Positions 1 to 9,399 of a DNA stretch of 64,000 nt are shown here, piece after piece. The notes beneath the pieces were generated by a model. That model worked only from the letters and a program-made list of their open reading frames with translations. It was not told the DNA's origin and searched no databases. Location of the stretch: NCBI RefSeq assembly GCF_012489685.1, contig NC_080043.1, positions 84,584,292 to 84,648,291 of the forward strand, in the 5' to 3' direction. A program made the translations under genes and the position numbers. Source of the DNA: Lotus japonicus (lineage: Eukaryota > Streptophyta > Magnoliopsida > Fabales > Fabaceae). How positions within the stretch are numbered: position 1 is the first letter of the stretch; each line of letters starts with the position of its first letter.

Positions 1-58
1 TAATTTAAAATCGTGTGAGTCATTGACTCACATATCAGATATTAAACTGATAAGAATA
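1..58 (-). pseudogene. U2 snRNA fragment, 5' part missing
   Basis: The reverse complement matches the U2-like gene at 3573-3761 across stem-loops IIa/IIb, roughly U2 nt 42-99, including the same altered IIb stem (GTGAGTCA...TGACTCAC). Homology stops at about base 58. Nothing like the U2 5' end, the branch-site recognition sequence or a promoter follows. The 3' half would lie left of the window. It is a truncated copy produced by duplication of the neighbouring U2-U5 module. Confidence 0.85.
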
Positions 59-866
59 GTGAGAGGAAGAAATGTCATTCACTCAGAAGTTTTGCTTGCT
101 CATATGCTCTAATTATACTCCTTTACTCTCTTTATACTACTACATGTGAAAGTGTCCTAATCCTATTGTGTGTTATATCCCCCTCTACTTTTTTCTATGC
201 TTGTGGGAAAGATTTTACACTTAGTCCGTATGGTCTATTAACTGTTTGTTCTTGGAAGAAACTATCTTACATAAACTCGAAGGATCAATTTACAAAAATA
301 AAGTAGTGTTTATTGACAAAAATCTCTACCTCTGGATGAGATGTAACTCCTTATGGTCTGTTAACTCTCACTTCCACCCAATGTGGGGCTTTTTATTTTA
401 TACTCACTTAAATTTTTCAGCTTTACTTTCCATTTTACTCTTGTTACCCTTTCTCTCACCCTAAATCAGTAGATTGCAGTATTTCCTTTAAATAGATGGA
501 TCCTCATGCATACTAATATCTGTATTGAATGTGCCCAAGCAATCTGGTTGGGCTCGGCGTAGATGAGTCTATAGCCAAAGTTTGCTCTAAGAGTGGTGCA
601 ATGAATGAATCCCCTTATGAACTCTTATGTTGATAGAATGCAAGCTTCAACAAGAGTAATCCAAGCTATGTTGTTGATATATTCAAGATACTTGGAAAGC
701 AGGTTCAAATTGTTCCAGATAATAGCACTGATGTGATGTTATACAGAATCCTTCTCAAGACTTGGTGCTTATGCATAGGATTTTAGAATTTTCAAGGGTC
801 ATTGTTCAGTGACCATGATACCTTGGCTGCACCTAGATAAGGAGATTGAGACTACCCTTGAAAAAG
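59..866. repeat. Duplicated snRNA spacer, copy 1
   Basis: No gene seen. From about 480 to 866 this spacer aligns by eye with 4090-4400. Shared landmarks are a CCTTTAA.TAGATGG start, an AATGTGCC..G.CAATCTG stretch, AGAGTGGT.CAATG, and the ACCCTTGAAAAAGTTAA just before the U5 3' box. The segment therefore moved together with the U5 gene. The short ORFs inside it are not conserved between the copies. Confidence 0.7.
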
Positions 867-880
867 TTAAACTTGATTTG
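867..880 (-). terminator. snRNA 3' box of U5 copy A
   Basis: On the minus strand it reads CAAATCAAGTTTAA, matching the plant U-snRNA 3'-end signal CA(N)3-10AGTNNAA. It lies immediately downstream of the U5 3' hairpin. The signal directs 3'-end formation of Pol II snRNAs in plants. Confidence 0.75.
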
Positions 881-881
881 T

Positions 882-1001
882 AGGTCACCCTTGAAAGGGA
901 AGACCATTCAAAAATTAGCGTATGCCACTTGAAGTAGAGTGCACACGGTATTCTTTAGTAAAAGGCGAAAGAATAGTTCGCTCTGTGCACACTACATGGC
1001 T
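882..1001 (-). ncRNA. U5: U5 spliceosomal snRNA, copy A
   Basis: On the minus strand the RNA begins AGCCATGTAGTGTGCAC. It carries the invariant loop 1 sequence CGCCTTTTACTAAAG, which aligns exon ends in the spliceosome. The loop sits on a stem closed by CTATTCTTT / AAAGAATACCG. It ends with an Sm site (AATTTTTGA, 908-916) and a 3' hairpin (GGTC...CCCTTTCAAGGG...GACC). Length is about 120 nt, as expected for plant U5. A USE and TATA box lie upstream and a 3' box downstream, so it looks transcribable by Pol II. It is nearly identical to copies B and C; copy A has CTTGAAGTAG where B has CTAATTGTAG in the single-stranded region before the Sm site. The 3' end is placed approximately. Confidence 0.93.
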
Positions 1002-1030
1002 CCGTGCTTTCATAAACACAACATCATAGC

Positions 1031-1082
1031 TTTTATATATATTCTCATGCTAGCAACTGTTAGCAACTCTTCGGTGTGGGAC
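1031..1082 (-). promoter_or_regulatory. U5 copy A promoter (USE plus TATA)
   Basis: The USE reads GTCCCACACCG on the minus strand (1072-1082), one mismatch from the plant consensus RTCCCACATCG. A TATA box (TATATATAAA, about 1031-1042) lies some 30 nt closer to the gene. That spacing of about three and a half helical turns is the plant Pol II snRNA arrangement; Pol III (U6-type) genes use about ten bases less. Confidence 0.88.
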
Positions 1083-2365
1083 TTAGTTACAAGTAGGCAA
1101 ATCATGCTACACTTACAAACACTGCTTTTGTCATCTACAGATATGTCTTGAATTCTTGGTAATTATCATTTCCCGTTACTGATACTTAATTTGAACAAAG
1201 GTTCTGTGCATTAGCTGAAAAAGATTTTGTAACCATACTATTCTTTCTTTTGTTCTTACCCAATGGTGATGCAGTTAGAACTTACAAGTGGTTGGCAGAA
1301 TATTGGTTAGTCAATTTAGGCCCAGGGATCAAACTATCTAGTTGGGATTCTATCAGCAATCATGTTTGCTTTTGCATTGCATTGTACTGGGAAAGTAAAG
1401 AAGGTGCATAGCCTTGTGACTATTATCATCTTCACAAATATTGCAATCTGATACTTTCCTATTTTCTAAAATACATAATTGTATACTAGCTCTGGCTGGG
1501 GATGGTATTTCCAGTTTTCCACTCATTCAAGTATTTTCTCTACTGATCATAACTATGCATACTTATTTTCCTATTTGGAGTAAGAGGTGAACTCTTGCCT
1601 TTAACTCTAAAAGAAGGCAAAAGGCCTTAGTTATTAGAACTTAAAGAAGGCTTGGCGCAAATTTATAGGGACTAAAGGATAACCTGATTCCACATAAGAT
1701 AATAGACAGATTATGCAGCTTGAATTTTTCTATATCAACATATCATTTTAGACGAGTACAAGAACCTGACTGTCCTTGTCACAATAATAAGGAAATCTCT
1801 CCAAATTGCATGAGTAGAATAGGATTTTTTTTTTATCTTGGTGCTTCCTCAAAAAATTGTTCTAGCTTCTTTGAAATTGTTTTCAGTTTCAGCTTATCCT
1901 TTTCTGGTGGATGTCAATAATTGTTTTGAATTATTGTTGTTCCCACTTTATGATATGTAATCATCCCAGAAAAATGGAGCTGATACCAAGGGATAATATT
2001 GCTGAACTGTTGTTACGAATCAAGGCTGATGCCAAGGGATAAGTCATGGTTGAAGACCCAATTGCCCTTACAAAAACATAAGATACATCAATTTCAGTTG
2101 AGCAATGGATATAATAAGGAGGATAAGGTCATCCAGATTCCAGATGATACCAACAGGAAGATGGAATCAGGTTTTATAAGGACTAAACAGTTTTAAGAAT
2201 TGCTTGGTGTCTGAGAGCATGTTTTGCTTTGCGTGCTTGCTTGATGTTTTAGTATCCTTACCACTTAAGAGTGTATTAGAAGAAAAAAGAAGATACTACA
2301 TTGATAATAGGCAGCAATCAGCAGCATCCTTGTTACCAAGTTGAAGTGAGAAGGTTGAAGTATTT
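1083..2365. other. Spacer between U5 copy A and U1
   Basis: No convincing gene. The block around 2020-2110 (GGTTGAAGACCCAATTGCCC) recurs in diverged form near 3260-3300 and 4780-4830, so parts of the spacer belong to the same duplicated units as the snRNA genes. The two short ORFs (1720-1920, 1999-2196) have no recognisable domain. Confidence 0.6.
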
Positions 2366-2418
2366 AGTCCCACACTGAAGAAGCATGAGAAGGGAGAGTG
2401 TAGAGTGTGGTATAAGAG
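2366..2418 (+). promoter_or_regulatory. U1 promoter (USE plus TATA)
   Basis: The USE AGTCCCACACT (2366-2376) and the TATA box TATAAGAG (2411-2418) are about 34 nt apart, with the TATA about 32 nt upstream of the U1 start. This is the Pol II-type plant snRNA promoter layout. Confidence 0.88.
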
Positions 2419-2442
2419 AGAAGGTAGGTTCAACGTTACAAC

Positions 2443-2602
2443 ATACTTACCTGGACGGGGTCAATGGTTGATCAAGAAGGACCATGGCCTAGGGTGGTGA
2501 CTTCCATTGCACTTAGGAAGGGTGCCACTCTAAGGTCTACCCAAGTGGTGGAGCCTACGTCATAATTTGTGGTAGTGGGGGCCTGCGTTCGCGCGGCCCC
2601 CT
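2443..2602 (+). ncRNA. U1: U1 spliceosomal snRNA
   Basis: It starts ATACTTACCTGG, giving the intact ACTTACCT that pairs with 5' splice sites. Stem-loop I keeps GATCAAGAAGG, the plant U1-70K loop. Stem-loop II keeps ATTGCACTT, the U1A loop. The Sm site ATAATTTGT is intact, and the terminal stem-loop closes as GGGGGCCTGCG...CGCGGCCCCC. Length is about 160 nt, normal for plant U1. I see no lesion in any functional element and the promoter is canonical, so this is the best candidate in the cluster for a working gene. No clear 3' box (CA...AGTNNAA) follows; the downstream sequence CCAATTTTATTTAAAACTTT is a poor match. It is divergent from U5 copy A and convergent with the U2-like gene. Confidence 0.95.
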
Positions 2603-2756
2603 CCAATTTTATTTAAAACTTTCGATTTCCCCCTCAGCCTTCTGTGTTGGTCCAACGCTTTTCTGTGAGTGAACCTGAAAAACTTGAGAGCCAGGCCAAA
2701 ATCAAGAAAAAATTAGACAAGTTACAATTGCGATTAATGACATATTGGCACTAGAG

Positions 2757-2841
2757 TTGGTCCCATACTGGAGAAGTATTAGGGGCACGTTGAGTTGATA
2801 GATGAAAGTTGAGATCGAAGCATTTATTTAGTCCCACACTG
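2757..2841 (+). promoter_or_regulatory. Two orphan USE-like elements
   Basis: GGTCCCATACTGGAGAA starts near 2757 and AGTCCCACACTGGAGAA near 2830. Both match the USE in front of U1 and share the following GGAGAA and a copied flank (AAGCATTTATTT ahead of the second). No snRNA body follows either at the expected 70 nt. They look like duplicated promoter pieces left after loss of their genes. Confidence 0.6.
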
Positions 2842-2924
2842 GAGAAACATTAGCATTTATGCATTGTTGTCATGTTATGCAGAATTTCCTTGGCAACCAG
2901 TCAGGTACACCATATTAGAGCTTT

Positions 2925-2985
2925 TATATAAGTTCTCATGCTATGAATTGTCAGCATCTCTTTAGTCACAAGTCCTCTTGTCTTT
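2925..2985 (-). promoter_or_regulatory. U5-type promoter remnant without USE or gene
   Basis: The stretch AGAGCTTTTATATAAGTTCTCATGCTATGAATTGTCAGCATCTC (given here in pieces: AGAGCTTTTATATAAG, TTCTCATGCTATGAA, TTGTCAGCATCTC) parallels the region between TATA and USE in the three U5 promoters. The USE itself (CGGTGTGGGAC) is missing and no U5 body lies below 2925. Confidence 0.55.
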
Positions 2986-3555
2986 TATAATTATGGATTC
3001 CCTTTGTTAGAAGAAGGTTGAGCTATCTTGTGAATAGTACTTAGAGAGAAATTCTTTACTATTTTGATTCCACTTAATTTTTTACTGTCCTCTATCTTTC
3101 ATTGTCCTCTAATACTGTTGCAGTTAGATGTGGTTTGCAGAATAATGATGTTTTCTTCCCAACAACATAAAAAGGAATCGATGGCTCTTCTAGGCCATGA
3201 GGAAGATATAAATTTCTGGTTGAAGCAGAGTATTACAGTTAGATCCAAGGATGAGGCTAGAATCATGTTTCAAGACCCAATTGTCATTGCTTTTACATAT
3301 CAATGTCTGGTTTCCTTCTAATTTTAACTCTGCTCCCTCAACCAAAAGATGTGATTCAAAAAGAAATTGGTATGTTTTAGCAGTTGTAGAAACATTATAC
3401 TGAGACTTGTTTAATTCTGGATATTTGCCAATACTAAGAAATTTCCAATTCTTGTGTCATGTTTTTATAGAAAGTATCTTAGATAGAATTACAAGTGGGG
3501 AGAACAATATGCACTAAAGAGAGAGAATGGCATAATGCTTTTAGAAATCTAAATG

Positions 3556-3569
3556 TTGAACTAGGTTTG
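3556..3569 (-). terminator. snRNA 3' box of the U2-like gene
   Basis: The minus strand reads CAAACCTAGTTCAA, a full match to CA(N)3-10AGTNNAA, a few bases past the expected U2 3' end. Confidence 0.75.
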
Positions 3570-3572
3570 GGT

Positions 3573-3761
3573 GGGGTGCGCCAGGCCCTTGCAATAGTGT
3601 AAGGCAGACGCTTGAAGATCCCAGCAGCAAGCTACTGTAATGGACCTTCCCCCTAAAGAAATTAATTTAATACCGTGTGAGTCATTGACTCACATATCAG
3701 ATATTAAACTGATAAGAACAGATATTACACTTGATCTTAGCCAAAAGGCTGAGAAAGGTAT
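3573..3761 (-). ncRNA. U2: U2 spliceosomal snRNA, divergent copy
   Basis: Minus strand; begins ATACCTTTCTCAGCC, and continues TTTTGGCTAAGATCAAG as in U2. It is about 189 nt and ends in a GGGCCTGGCGCACCCC tail as plant U2 does. Departures from the plant U2 I know: the branch-point recognition sequence GTAGTA reads GTAATA (G37A, base 3725); G12 is A, which still pairs; stem IIb is rewritten but still pairs (GTGAGTCA/TGACTCAC); the Sm site is interrupted by C (ATTTCTTTAG). Promoter and 3' box are intact. It is either a U2 variant with changed branch-site preference or a gene losing function. The shared IIb change in the fragment at 1-58 shows it predates the duplication. Confidence 0.88.
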
Positions 3762-3785
3762 GCTTCTAACAATGCCATGCCTCTC

Positions 3786-3836
3786 CTTTTATTCTAATGC
3801 ATGTGCTTCAGTTGTGATACACAAGCAATGTGGGAC
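3786..3836 (-). promoter_or_regulatory. U2 promoter (USE plus TATA-like)
   Basis: The USE GTCCCACATTG (3826-3836) differs from RTCCCACATCG at one position. A TATA-like GAATAAAAGG lies at about 3787-3796, 26-35 nt upstream of the RNA start. The spacing fits Pol II transcription. Confidence 0.8.
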
Positions 3837-3839
3837 ATG

Positions 3840-4399
3840 AGAGGTAATACATATGTCATTGAGTATATAATTAACACTTTTATATTTATTTGCAGTAGTT
3901 CTGGTTACTATATCATGAACACTTTTACTTGGCTTCCTTTGGATGCGTGTCCTTTTCCATCCCCACAGACATCAAAAGAAGTTTTGTGGCTATGAGATCT
4001 TTAAGCAAGTAGGTTTTCACTCCAGCAGTTCTTCCATCTTTTGTGTTGTCTGTGTGTGGCTATGAGATCTTTAAGCAAGTTGATTGTTGTTTTTCCTTTA
4101 AGTAGATGGTTCCTCAAGCATATGCTAATATCTGTCCTTAATGTGCCAAGACAATCTGATTGAGCTCGGTATTGATGAGTCTGTCTCTAACCCAAGTGTG
4201 CTCTGAGAGTGGTTCAATGGATCCCCTTATGAACTATGGCATCATGTGATACAGAATCTCAATCTCCTTGGCAAACATTCAGGAACTTTTCAAGACTTGG
4301 TGCTTATACATGGAATTTTCAAGAATCATTGTTCTTTGCACATGTTACCTTGGCTGCAACAAGATAATGAGGTTGTGACTACCCTTGAAAAAGTTAAAG
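3840..4399. repeat. Duplicated snRNA spacer, copy 2
   Basis: Aligns with 300-866 (clearest from 4090 on), so the unit U2 - spacer - U5 exists twice. A 29-base direct repeat (GTGTGGCTATGAGATC... class, at about 3986 and 4047) also sits here. No gene seen. Confidence 0.65.
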
Positions 4400-4413
4400 T
4401 TAAACTTGATTTG
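4400..4413 (-). terminator. snRNA 3' box of U5 copy B
   Basis: CAAATCAAGTTTAA on the minus strand, identical to the 3' box of copies A and C. Confidence 0.75.
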
Positions 4414-4414
4414 T

Positions 4415-4534
4415 AGGTCACCCTTGAAAGGGAAGACCATTCAAAAATTAGCGTATGCCACTAATTGTAGAGTGCACACGGTATTCTTTAGTAAAAGGCG
4501 AAAGAATAGTTCGCTCTGTGCACACTACATGGCT
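4415..4534 (-). ncRNA. U5: U5 spliceosomal snRNA, copy B
   Basis: Same structure as copy A: AGCCATGTAG 5' end, loop 1 CGCCTTTTACTAAAG, Sm site AATTTTTGA (4441-4449) and 3' hairpin. It differs from copy A mainly at 4461-4467, in the region between stem I and the Sm site. Upstream USE and TATA and the downstream 3' box are intact, so it is a plausible active gene. It lies on the same strand as the U2-like gene, with U2 upstream boundary and U5 3' end about 650 nt apart. Confidence 0.93.
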
Positions 4535-4563
4535 CCGTGCTTTTATCAACATAGCATCATAGC

Positions 4564-4615
4564 TTTTATATATATTCTCAAGCTAGGAACTGTTAGCAAC
4601 TCTTCGGTGTGGGAC
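4564..4615 (-). promoter_or_regulatory. U5 copy B promoter (USE plus TATA)
   Basis: USE GTCCCACACCG at 4605-4615 and TATATATAAA at about 4564-4575, with the same spacing as copy A. Confidence 0.88.
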
Positions 4616-4689
4616 TTAATTACAAGTAAGCATACCATGTTCAAGTCACAACTTGTCATTCTTTTGTCTTCTATGATAATGCCCTGATC

Positions 4690-6429
4690 TTTGGTAGTTT
4701 TCATTCTGAGTTAAGGATTCTTAAATAATTTGAAGAAAGGTAAGCTGTCTAGGCATTAGGTGAGAAAAATCCTGTAACATACAATGGTTGAAGACTCAAT
4801 TGTCATTGCAAAAACATGAGACATAGTAGTTACAGGTTGAAGAGTGCAAGGGGTAAGTTAGATTAAATGTTGAACATGTTTACATTTGCAGCTTGTAGGA
4901 TGACAAATTTACATTTGTAGCTTGTAGGCATATGTTAGTGTCTGGAAATCTAAAGCTTGTATCATCCAATGTTAAATGAAAATTCAAGTTGCTTTTACAA
5001 ATCAATGTCTGATTTCCTACTAATTTTAACTATGTGCACTCCCAACAAAAAGATGTTATTCAAAAAGAAATTAGTATGTATTTGTAGTTGTTGAAACATT
5101 ATGCTGAAACTTATTTCATTGTGGATATTTGCTAGCATTACTCAAATTCTTTTTAATGGTCATGAGTGACACTTCAAAACCAACACAGCAAACATTGGAG
5201 GCTATCTAGCAAGGGGCAAGCATGGGTCACGGCCCCCAAGTATTTTTCATACGGATTATACATATTTATATATATAACTTTTTTATTCTTAGTCCTTTTG
5301 TAGATTTTTCAGAATGTAAGTATGCTATTATATTCATTGTTTTGTCAATTTACTTCAACTAATACTTGTTGTAGGGGTTAAATAATTTGATGAAATTCAG
5401 GAGTTTTTTAAAAAATTAGTTGATATAATCAATGTGGTTTGTGTTTCACTAAAAAGCCATGTTAAGTTACAGAGCAACAAACAGTCAAGATAGTTGAGGA
5501 ACATGTTTGAATCAAAATGATACTCTACAATGTCGTGGTGAAACTAGATGAAGTTCACAATTTAAATCAATAACAAGTTTGATAAACACGTTTGGTGCAA
5601 CTGCTAGTGTTCTTGAAAATTATAATGAGAATGAATCTAATTCTTTTCGATAAAGAGATGCGAGAGCAGTTTTTTTATAAATTGATGAGTTTTGAACTTG
5701 TTTATGTTAAAATAATTCAATTATGCTGAGACTTATTTCATTGTGCTCACATTCTTTTTTATGCTAATGAATGACAGAAAATGTACAAGTTGCTTCTTAA
5801 AAAAAAACACAGCAAACATAGCAGGCTCAAGGGGAAGGCTACAACTACAAGGATAAGTAATTAAGTACTATGGACAAAATAGGATGACTATGGTGAGACC
5901 CTTTGACAAACTTCTTGATGATTTAGATCTTAAAACCGCACCTGTTAATAAAATGACCCCTCTCTCCCCAAATGCTCAAGTACACTTCCAAACTCATGAG
6001 AATATGCTATTTTTTTCAACTTCCTTTCAATTTAATTTAAGATTTGCTTCCTGTACTTAGGTTTCAAAAGTAGTGTAGCATAACAAATCGGGCAACTTAA
6101 CACTAAACATTCATTATGTAAAATATTTGTAACATGTACTTTTTAGAATACTGAAAATTTAAAATGTTTGGTTGAAGTCTTGAAGATTTTTTAACACTGA
6201 AAATTTTAGCTTTGAAAAGATTGGCCTCATCGTGTATTCAATTAACTTTTTGTCTCTGAATTTATTTTGACAATTATCTAGTAGAGCAAATGACCAATTC
6301 AAATTACACCATTTATGTAAAAAAGCCCGTGTTTACATGTTCACACATAAACCGCACCACATAAAACTGCAAACATGAAAACTGGATCAAACAAACCAAA
6401 AATGCCAGAAACCAACATGAACCAATTCT
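4690..6429. other. Spacer between U5 copies B and C
   Basis: No gene. It contains spacer duplications: 4990-5160 resembles 3290-3470, and 5720-5780 again repeats the ATGCTGA.ACTTATTTCATTGTG stretch found near 5100. The run GGGTCACGGCCCCCAAGTA near 5215 resembles a transposon end but I could not find its partner. Confidence 0.5.
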
Positions 6430-6443
6430 TTAAACTTGATTTG
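6430..6443 (-). terminator. snRNA 3' box of U5 copy C
   Basis: CAAATCAAGTTTAA on the minus strand, same as copies A and B. Confidence 0.75.
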
Positions 6444-6444
6444 T

Positions 6445-6564
6445 AGGTCGCCCTTGAAAGGGAAGACCATTCAAAAATTAACGTATGCCACTTGAAGTAG
6501 AGTGCACACGGTATTCTTTAGTAAAAGGCGAAAGAATAGTTCGCTCTGTGCACACTACATGGCT
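6445..6564 (-). ncRNA. U5: U5 spliceosomal snRNA, copy C
   Basis: AGCCATGTAG 5' end, loop 1 CGCCTTTTACTAAAG, Sm site AATTTTTGA and 3' hairpin, as in copies A and B. Small differences: GGGCGACC instead of GGGTGACC in the 3' hairpin and TACGTTAATT in place of TACGCTAATT before the Sm site. Promoter and 3' box are intact. No U2 relic was found next to this copy. Confidence 0.92.
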
Positions 6565-6595
6565 CCATGCCTTTGATCAATATCACAACATTAGT

Positions 6596-6647
6596 TTTTA
6601 TATATATTCTCATGCTATGAACTCTTAGAAGCTTTTCGGTGTGGGAC
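6596..6647 (-). promoter_or_regulatory. U5 copy C promoter (USE plus TATA)
   Basis: USE GTCCCACACCG at 6637-6647 and a TATATATAAAAA box at about 6596-6608, same spacing as the other U5 copies. Confidence 0.87.
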
Positions 6648-6784
6648 TTAATTACAATTAGGCAAATCATGTTTCACTTACAAAAACAGTGTTTATCTTC
6701 TATAACTATGGCTTGAACTCTTTGTAATTATCATTTTAAGTTACTAATTGGAAAATATTATGTAATATCATGGTGTCATACTGT

Positions 6785-6892
6785 TTTTTGGTACATTGGA
6801 AAGATAAATTGCTTCCTCTAAGGTTTGATCCTGAACCTCCCCTACCCAACCCTCATGTGACCTAACTCTTTACCATTTGAGCTATCATTCGA
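6785..6892 (-). mobile_element. Probable tRNA-derived SINE fragment
   Basis: On the minus strand ATAGCTCAAATGGTAAAG resembles a Pol III A box region, and GGTTCAGGATCAAACC a degenerate B box. Flanks TGTCATACTGTT and CATCATACTATT are similar and could be an eroded target duplication. Confidence 0.4.
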
Positions 6893-6899
6893 CATCATA

Positions 6900-7967
6900 C
6901 TATTATTTTTTTTGTTCTTATCCAATTTTTGTAGAAATATCTTTTGATTCACTTTTCTTCTCACCTCTCTATAGGTGGAAGAGCAATGCGTGAGACAAGC
7001 ACCTTCAATCAACAAGTTTGACTACCTCTTGTGTTCAAACGATTGTTCTAATGTCACTACTCAAATGACTATAAGTCAAGACCTCATCATTTAGTCAGTT
7101 GTCCATTAATCTAAGTAATTGAACTAATCAATCAAATGAAAAATGATTTTATAATTTCACAGATTTCATGTCCACATTCCAAGGTTAGTCCAAAGTCAAT
7201 TTAAAAATTGAAGTGGCAAATTGATTGATTCTATAGAAGGGGAGAGTATTGTAACTAACTTCTTGCACATGCACAATTTACTATTTTCACATACTAAAAT
7301 ATCTCGATTTTCCTAAAACTTAATTTAAGCCCAATAAACGCCCACGCTTATGGGCTTGGGGCTATGATTCCCCCAAAACTCAAGTTAGGCTTAATAAGCT
7401 TATAGATTCACGGGCTAAGGTACAACACATAACCGAACTGGTAAGAATTATTCAAACTATTGAATCGTTTACCAAAAGAGAGCAAAGTAGACAACATAAT
7501 GGTAAACGTAACAACACATTAATGGAAACCCTCGACCTCCAAGGGGTAGCGAATAGCTGCCCATAACCACCCCATATTCAATAAGAATTATAATCACCAT
7601 TATGGTTGGTTAGAGGTACACCAGGAGGCCAAGAGACAAAATGGGCTTATCATAAGAGGCACAATACCAAGGAAAATGAACTCACTCTAACACTAATCAC
7701 AAGCCCTAAGCTTAGACTTTATCCATGAGCTTGGGACCCTAGTTCAGTAAAAGAACATATCTTTTTACAAAAGAGCAATGCAATAGACCACAAAATATTT
7801 TTATAACGAAACCGCCAAATGCTGACCTATTGTAATTTTATTGATTGTTTGAAAAAATCCAATTTTGTGTTCAGCGTAAATTTGAGGATATATCAACCAA
7901 TTGACTTAATTTGTTTGTGTTTGTCGATGGTACTATCGTACCAAAAAGCATTTTCGTTTACAAAAGT
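6900..7967. other. Intergenic stretch, nothing recognised
   Basis: AT-rich with no ORF, RNA gene or paired repeat that I can support. Confidence 0.6.
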
Positions 7968-9247
7968 GGTGGAGGATAAGGTGTAATAGGATGTGGGTCT
8001 TGCACCGGTGCAAGATAGGCGAGACCCAATTAGATTATGCCATCTGGCTAGGTGTGGAACTGGTTACCGTATTTGACTGTTAAAGGATAAAAAAATTATT
8101 TTTTTAATTAAATGTGTATATGACAAGAAAGCCCCTTCATGTTTTGGTTCTTGGGTCGGGTATTATGGGTCAGGTTTCATGGGTTTGATGTTTCTGCTTG
8201 AGATGGCTTGAGACATGTCGTGCAATCCCTGATTTTGATGGATTGAGGCCGTCGTGCGGTGGTTGATTTGGTCGGAGCCCTGCGATGGTGGATTTGGTCA
8301 CTTTCACGGAACTATTTCTTCCACCGCCACTACTAACCGAGTGAGTGAGTCTCTTCCAACTCTCTTCTTCTCTTTCTTTTAACCAAAATGATATATTATG
8401 TTGAATCATGGTTATGTAGTTGGACTGAATTCTAGTCTGGAAATGATTTCGATTATTGTAGGCTATGTTACCCTTGATTCATGATTTTACTACCAGTGCT
8501 TCAGGAGACACACTTCAATCTCCCACTGTAATACACACAATCAGACCCTGTGGTCGACCTAGAGGGAGGTCCAAGAAAAGGGGGATCTTCCGCACCAGAT
8601 CTCTCATCCTCTGCTAGTCATTCTCAACTGGTATCTATTGCGAACTCTACAAGTGATAGGCAGCTCTTGGTACTACCAGCGGAATTGCAACAACCTCAGG
8701 GGGTGATGACACGGGCCCTTAGTGCTCTGACTATGGTATCTGCTTAGCTCTCAGTTTTCCTTCTATTGAAAGTAAGTACTCATTTTATAGATGGGATTTT
8801 CTGGGTTCGCAGCTGAGCCACATGAACCAGAGCAGTCTGCAACTACCCACAATGTGTTCAAACTAGATCCAAGAGACTACCCACGTTATTATCTTACAAT
8901 CTTAGAACAATATCAGCCACTGAACATATCTGATTTCGAATGGCAAAAGAAAAGAAATTTTATGATACAAAAAGGAACGAAATTTTAGACATGAGGAGTA
9001 ATGGTGAGGAATATATCTGGTTCAACTCATTTCAATGGAGATTTTGGCTTCTGTGTGTTCGGTGGAAATGGTGAATTGAGTCAGTAAAGTATATTCAATT
9101 GGGTCAACCCATAAGGGTAAAAATGGTACTAACTAAATCATTTAATTCTTTTTTTATTACAACCGGTCAAATATACCTGTTATAGCAGATATTTTTTGGT
9201 CTTGCACCATGCAAGACCTAGGGTGCACTTGCACCCTAACAACCACC
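7968..9247. mobile_element. Mutator-like element, non-autonomous (1.28 kb)
   Basis: It is bounded by a perfect 9-bp duplication TACAAAAGT (7959-7967 and 9248-9256), the size made by Mutator transposases. The ends are an imperfect terminal inverted repeat: GGTGGAGGATAAGGTG on the left, GGTGGTTGTTAGGGTG read inward from the right. Both ends then show a GGTCTTGCACC..GTGCAAG palindrome. No transposase is present. Inside, 8480-8990 has short coding-like exons: one frame near 8540-8580 encodes an AT-hook-like GRPRGRSKKRG, and 8791-8988 encodes 65 aa without a domain I recognise. The interior may be captured host sequence, making it a Pack-MULE. Confidence 0.8.
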
Positions 9248-9399
9248 TACAAAAGTGGCTTTAAACTTTAAAGTCAATACGCACCCCACACTGAGAGCGA
9301 GAAAAATAATTTAGTGGATCATCAATTAATGAGAGTATTAAAGTTAGTGTTGCTAACACTTCTCTTTATTGATATTCACGATGATCAAATGACTTTTAA

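Larger units (their letters stand above)
2603..3555. other. Spacer between U1 and U2 with promoter relics
   Basis: No complete gene. It holds two orphan plus-strand USE-like sites and a minus-strand U5-type promoter remnant, each listed separately. From about 3250 to 3470 it aligns with 4990-5160, showing duplicated spacer. Short ORFs here have no domain. Confidence 0.6.

Noticed and set aside
939..1151. 70-aa and 100-aa plus-strand ORFs (also 4385-4687) that look alike
   Set aside because: They are conserved only because they are antisense to the U5 genes and promoters; the RNA explains the similarity.
5200..5290. GGGTCACGGCCCCCAAG as a transposon terminus
   Set aside because: No matching end or target duplication found within reach.
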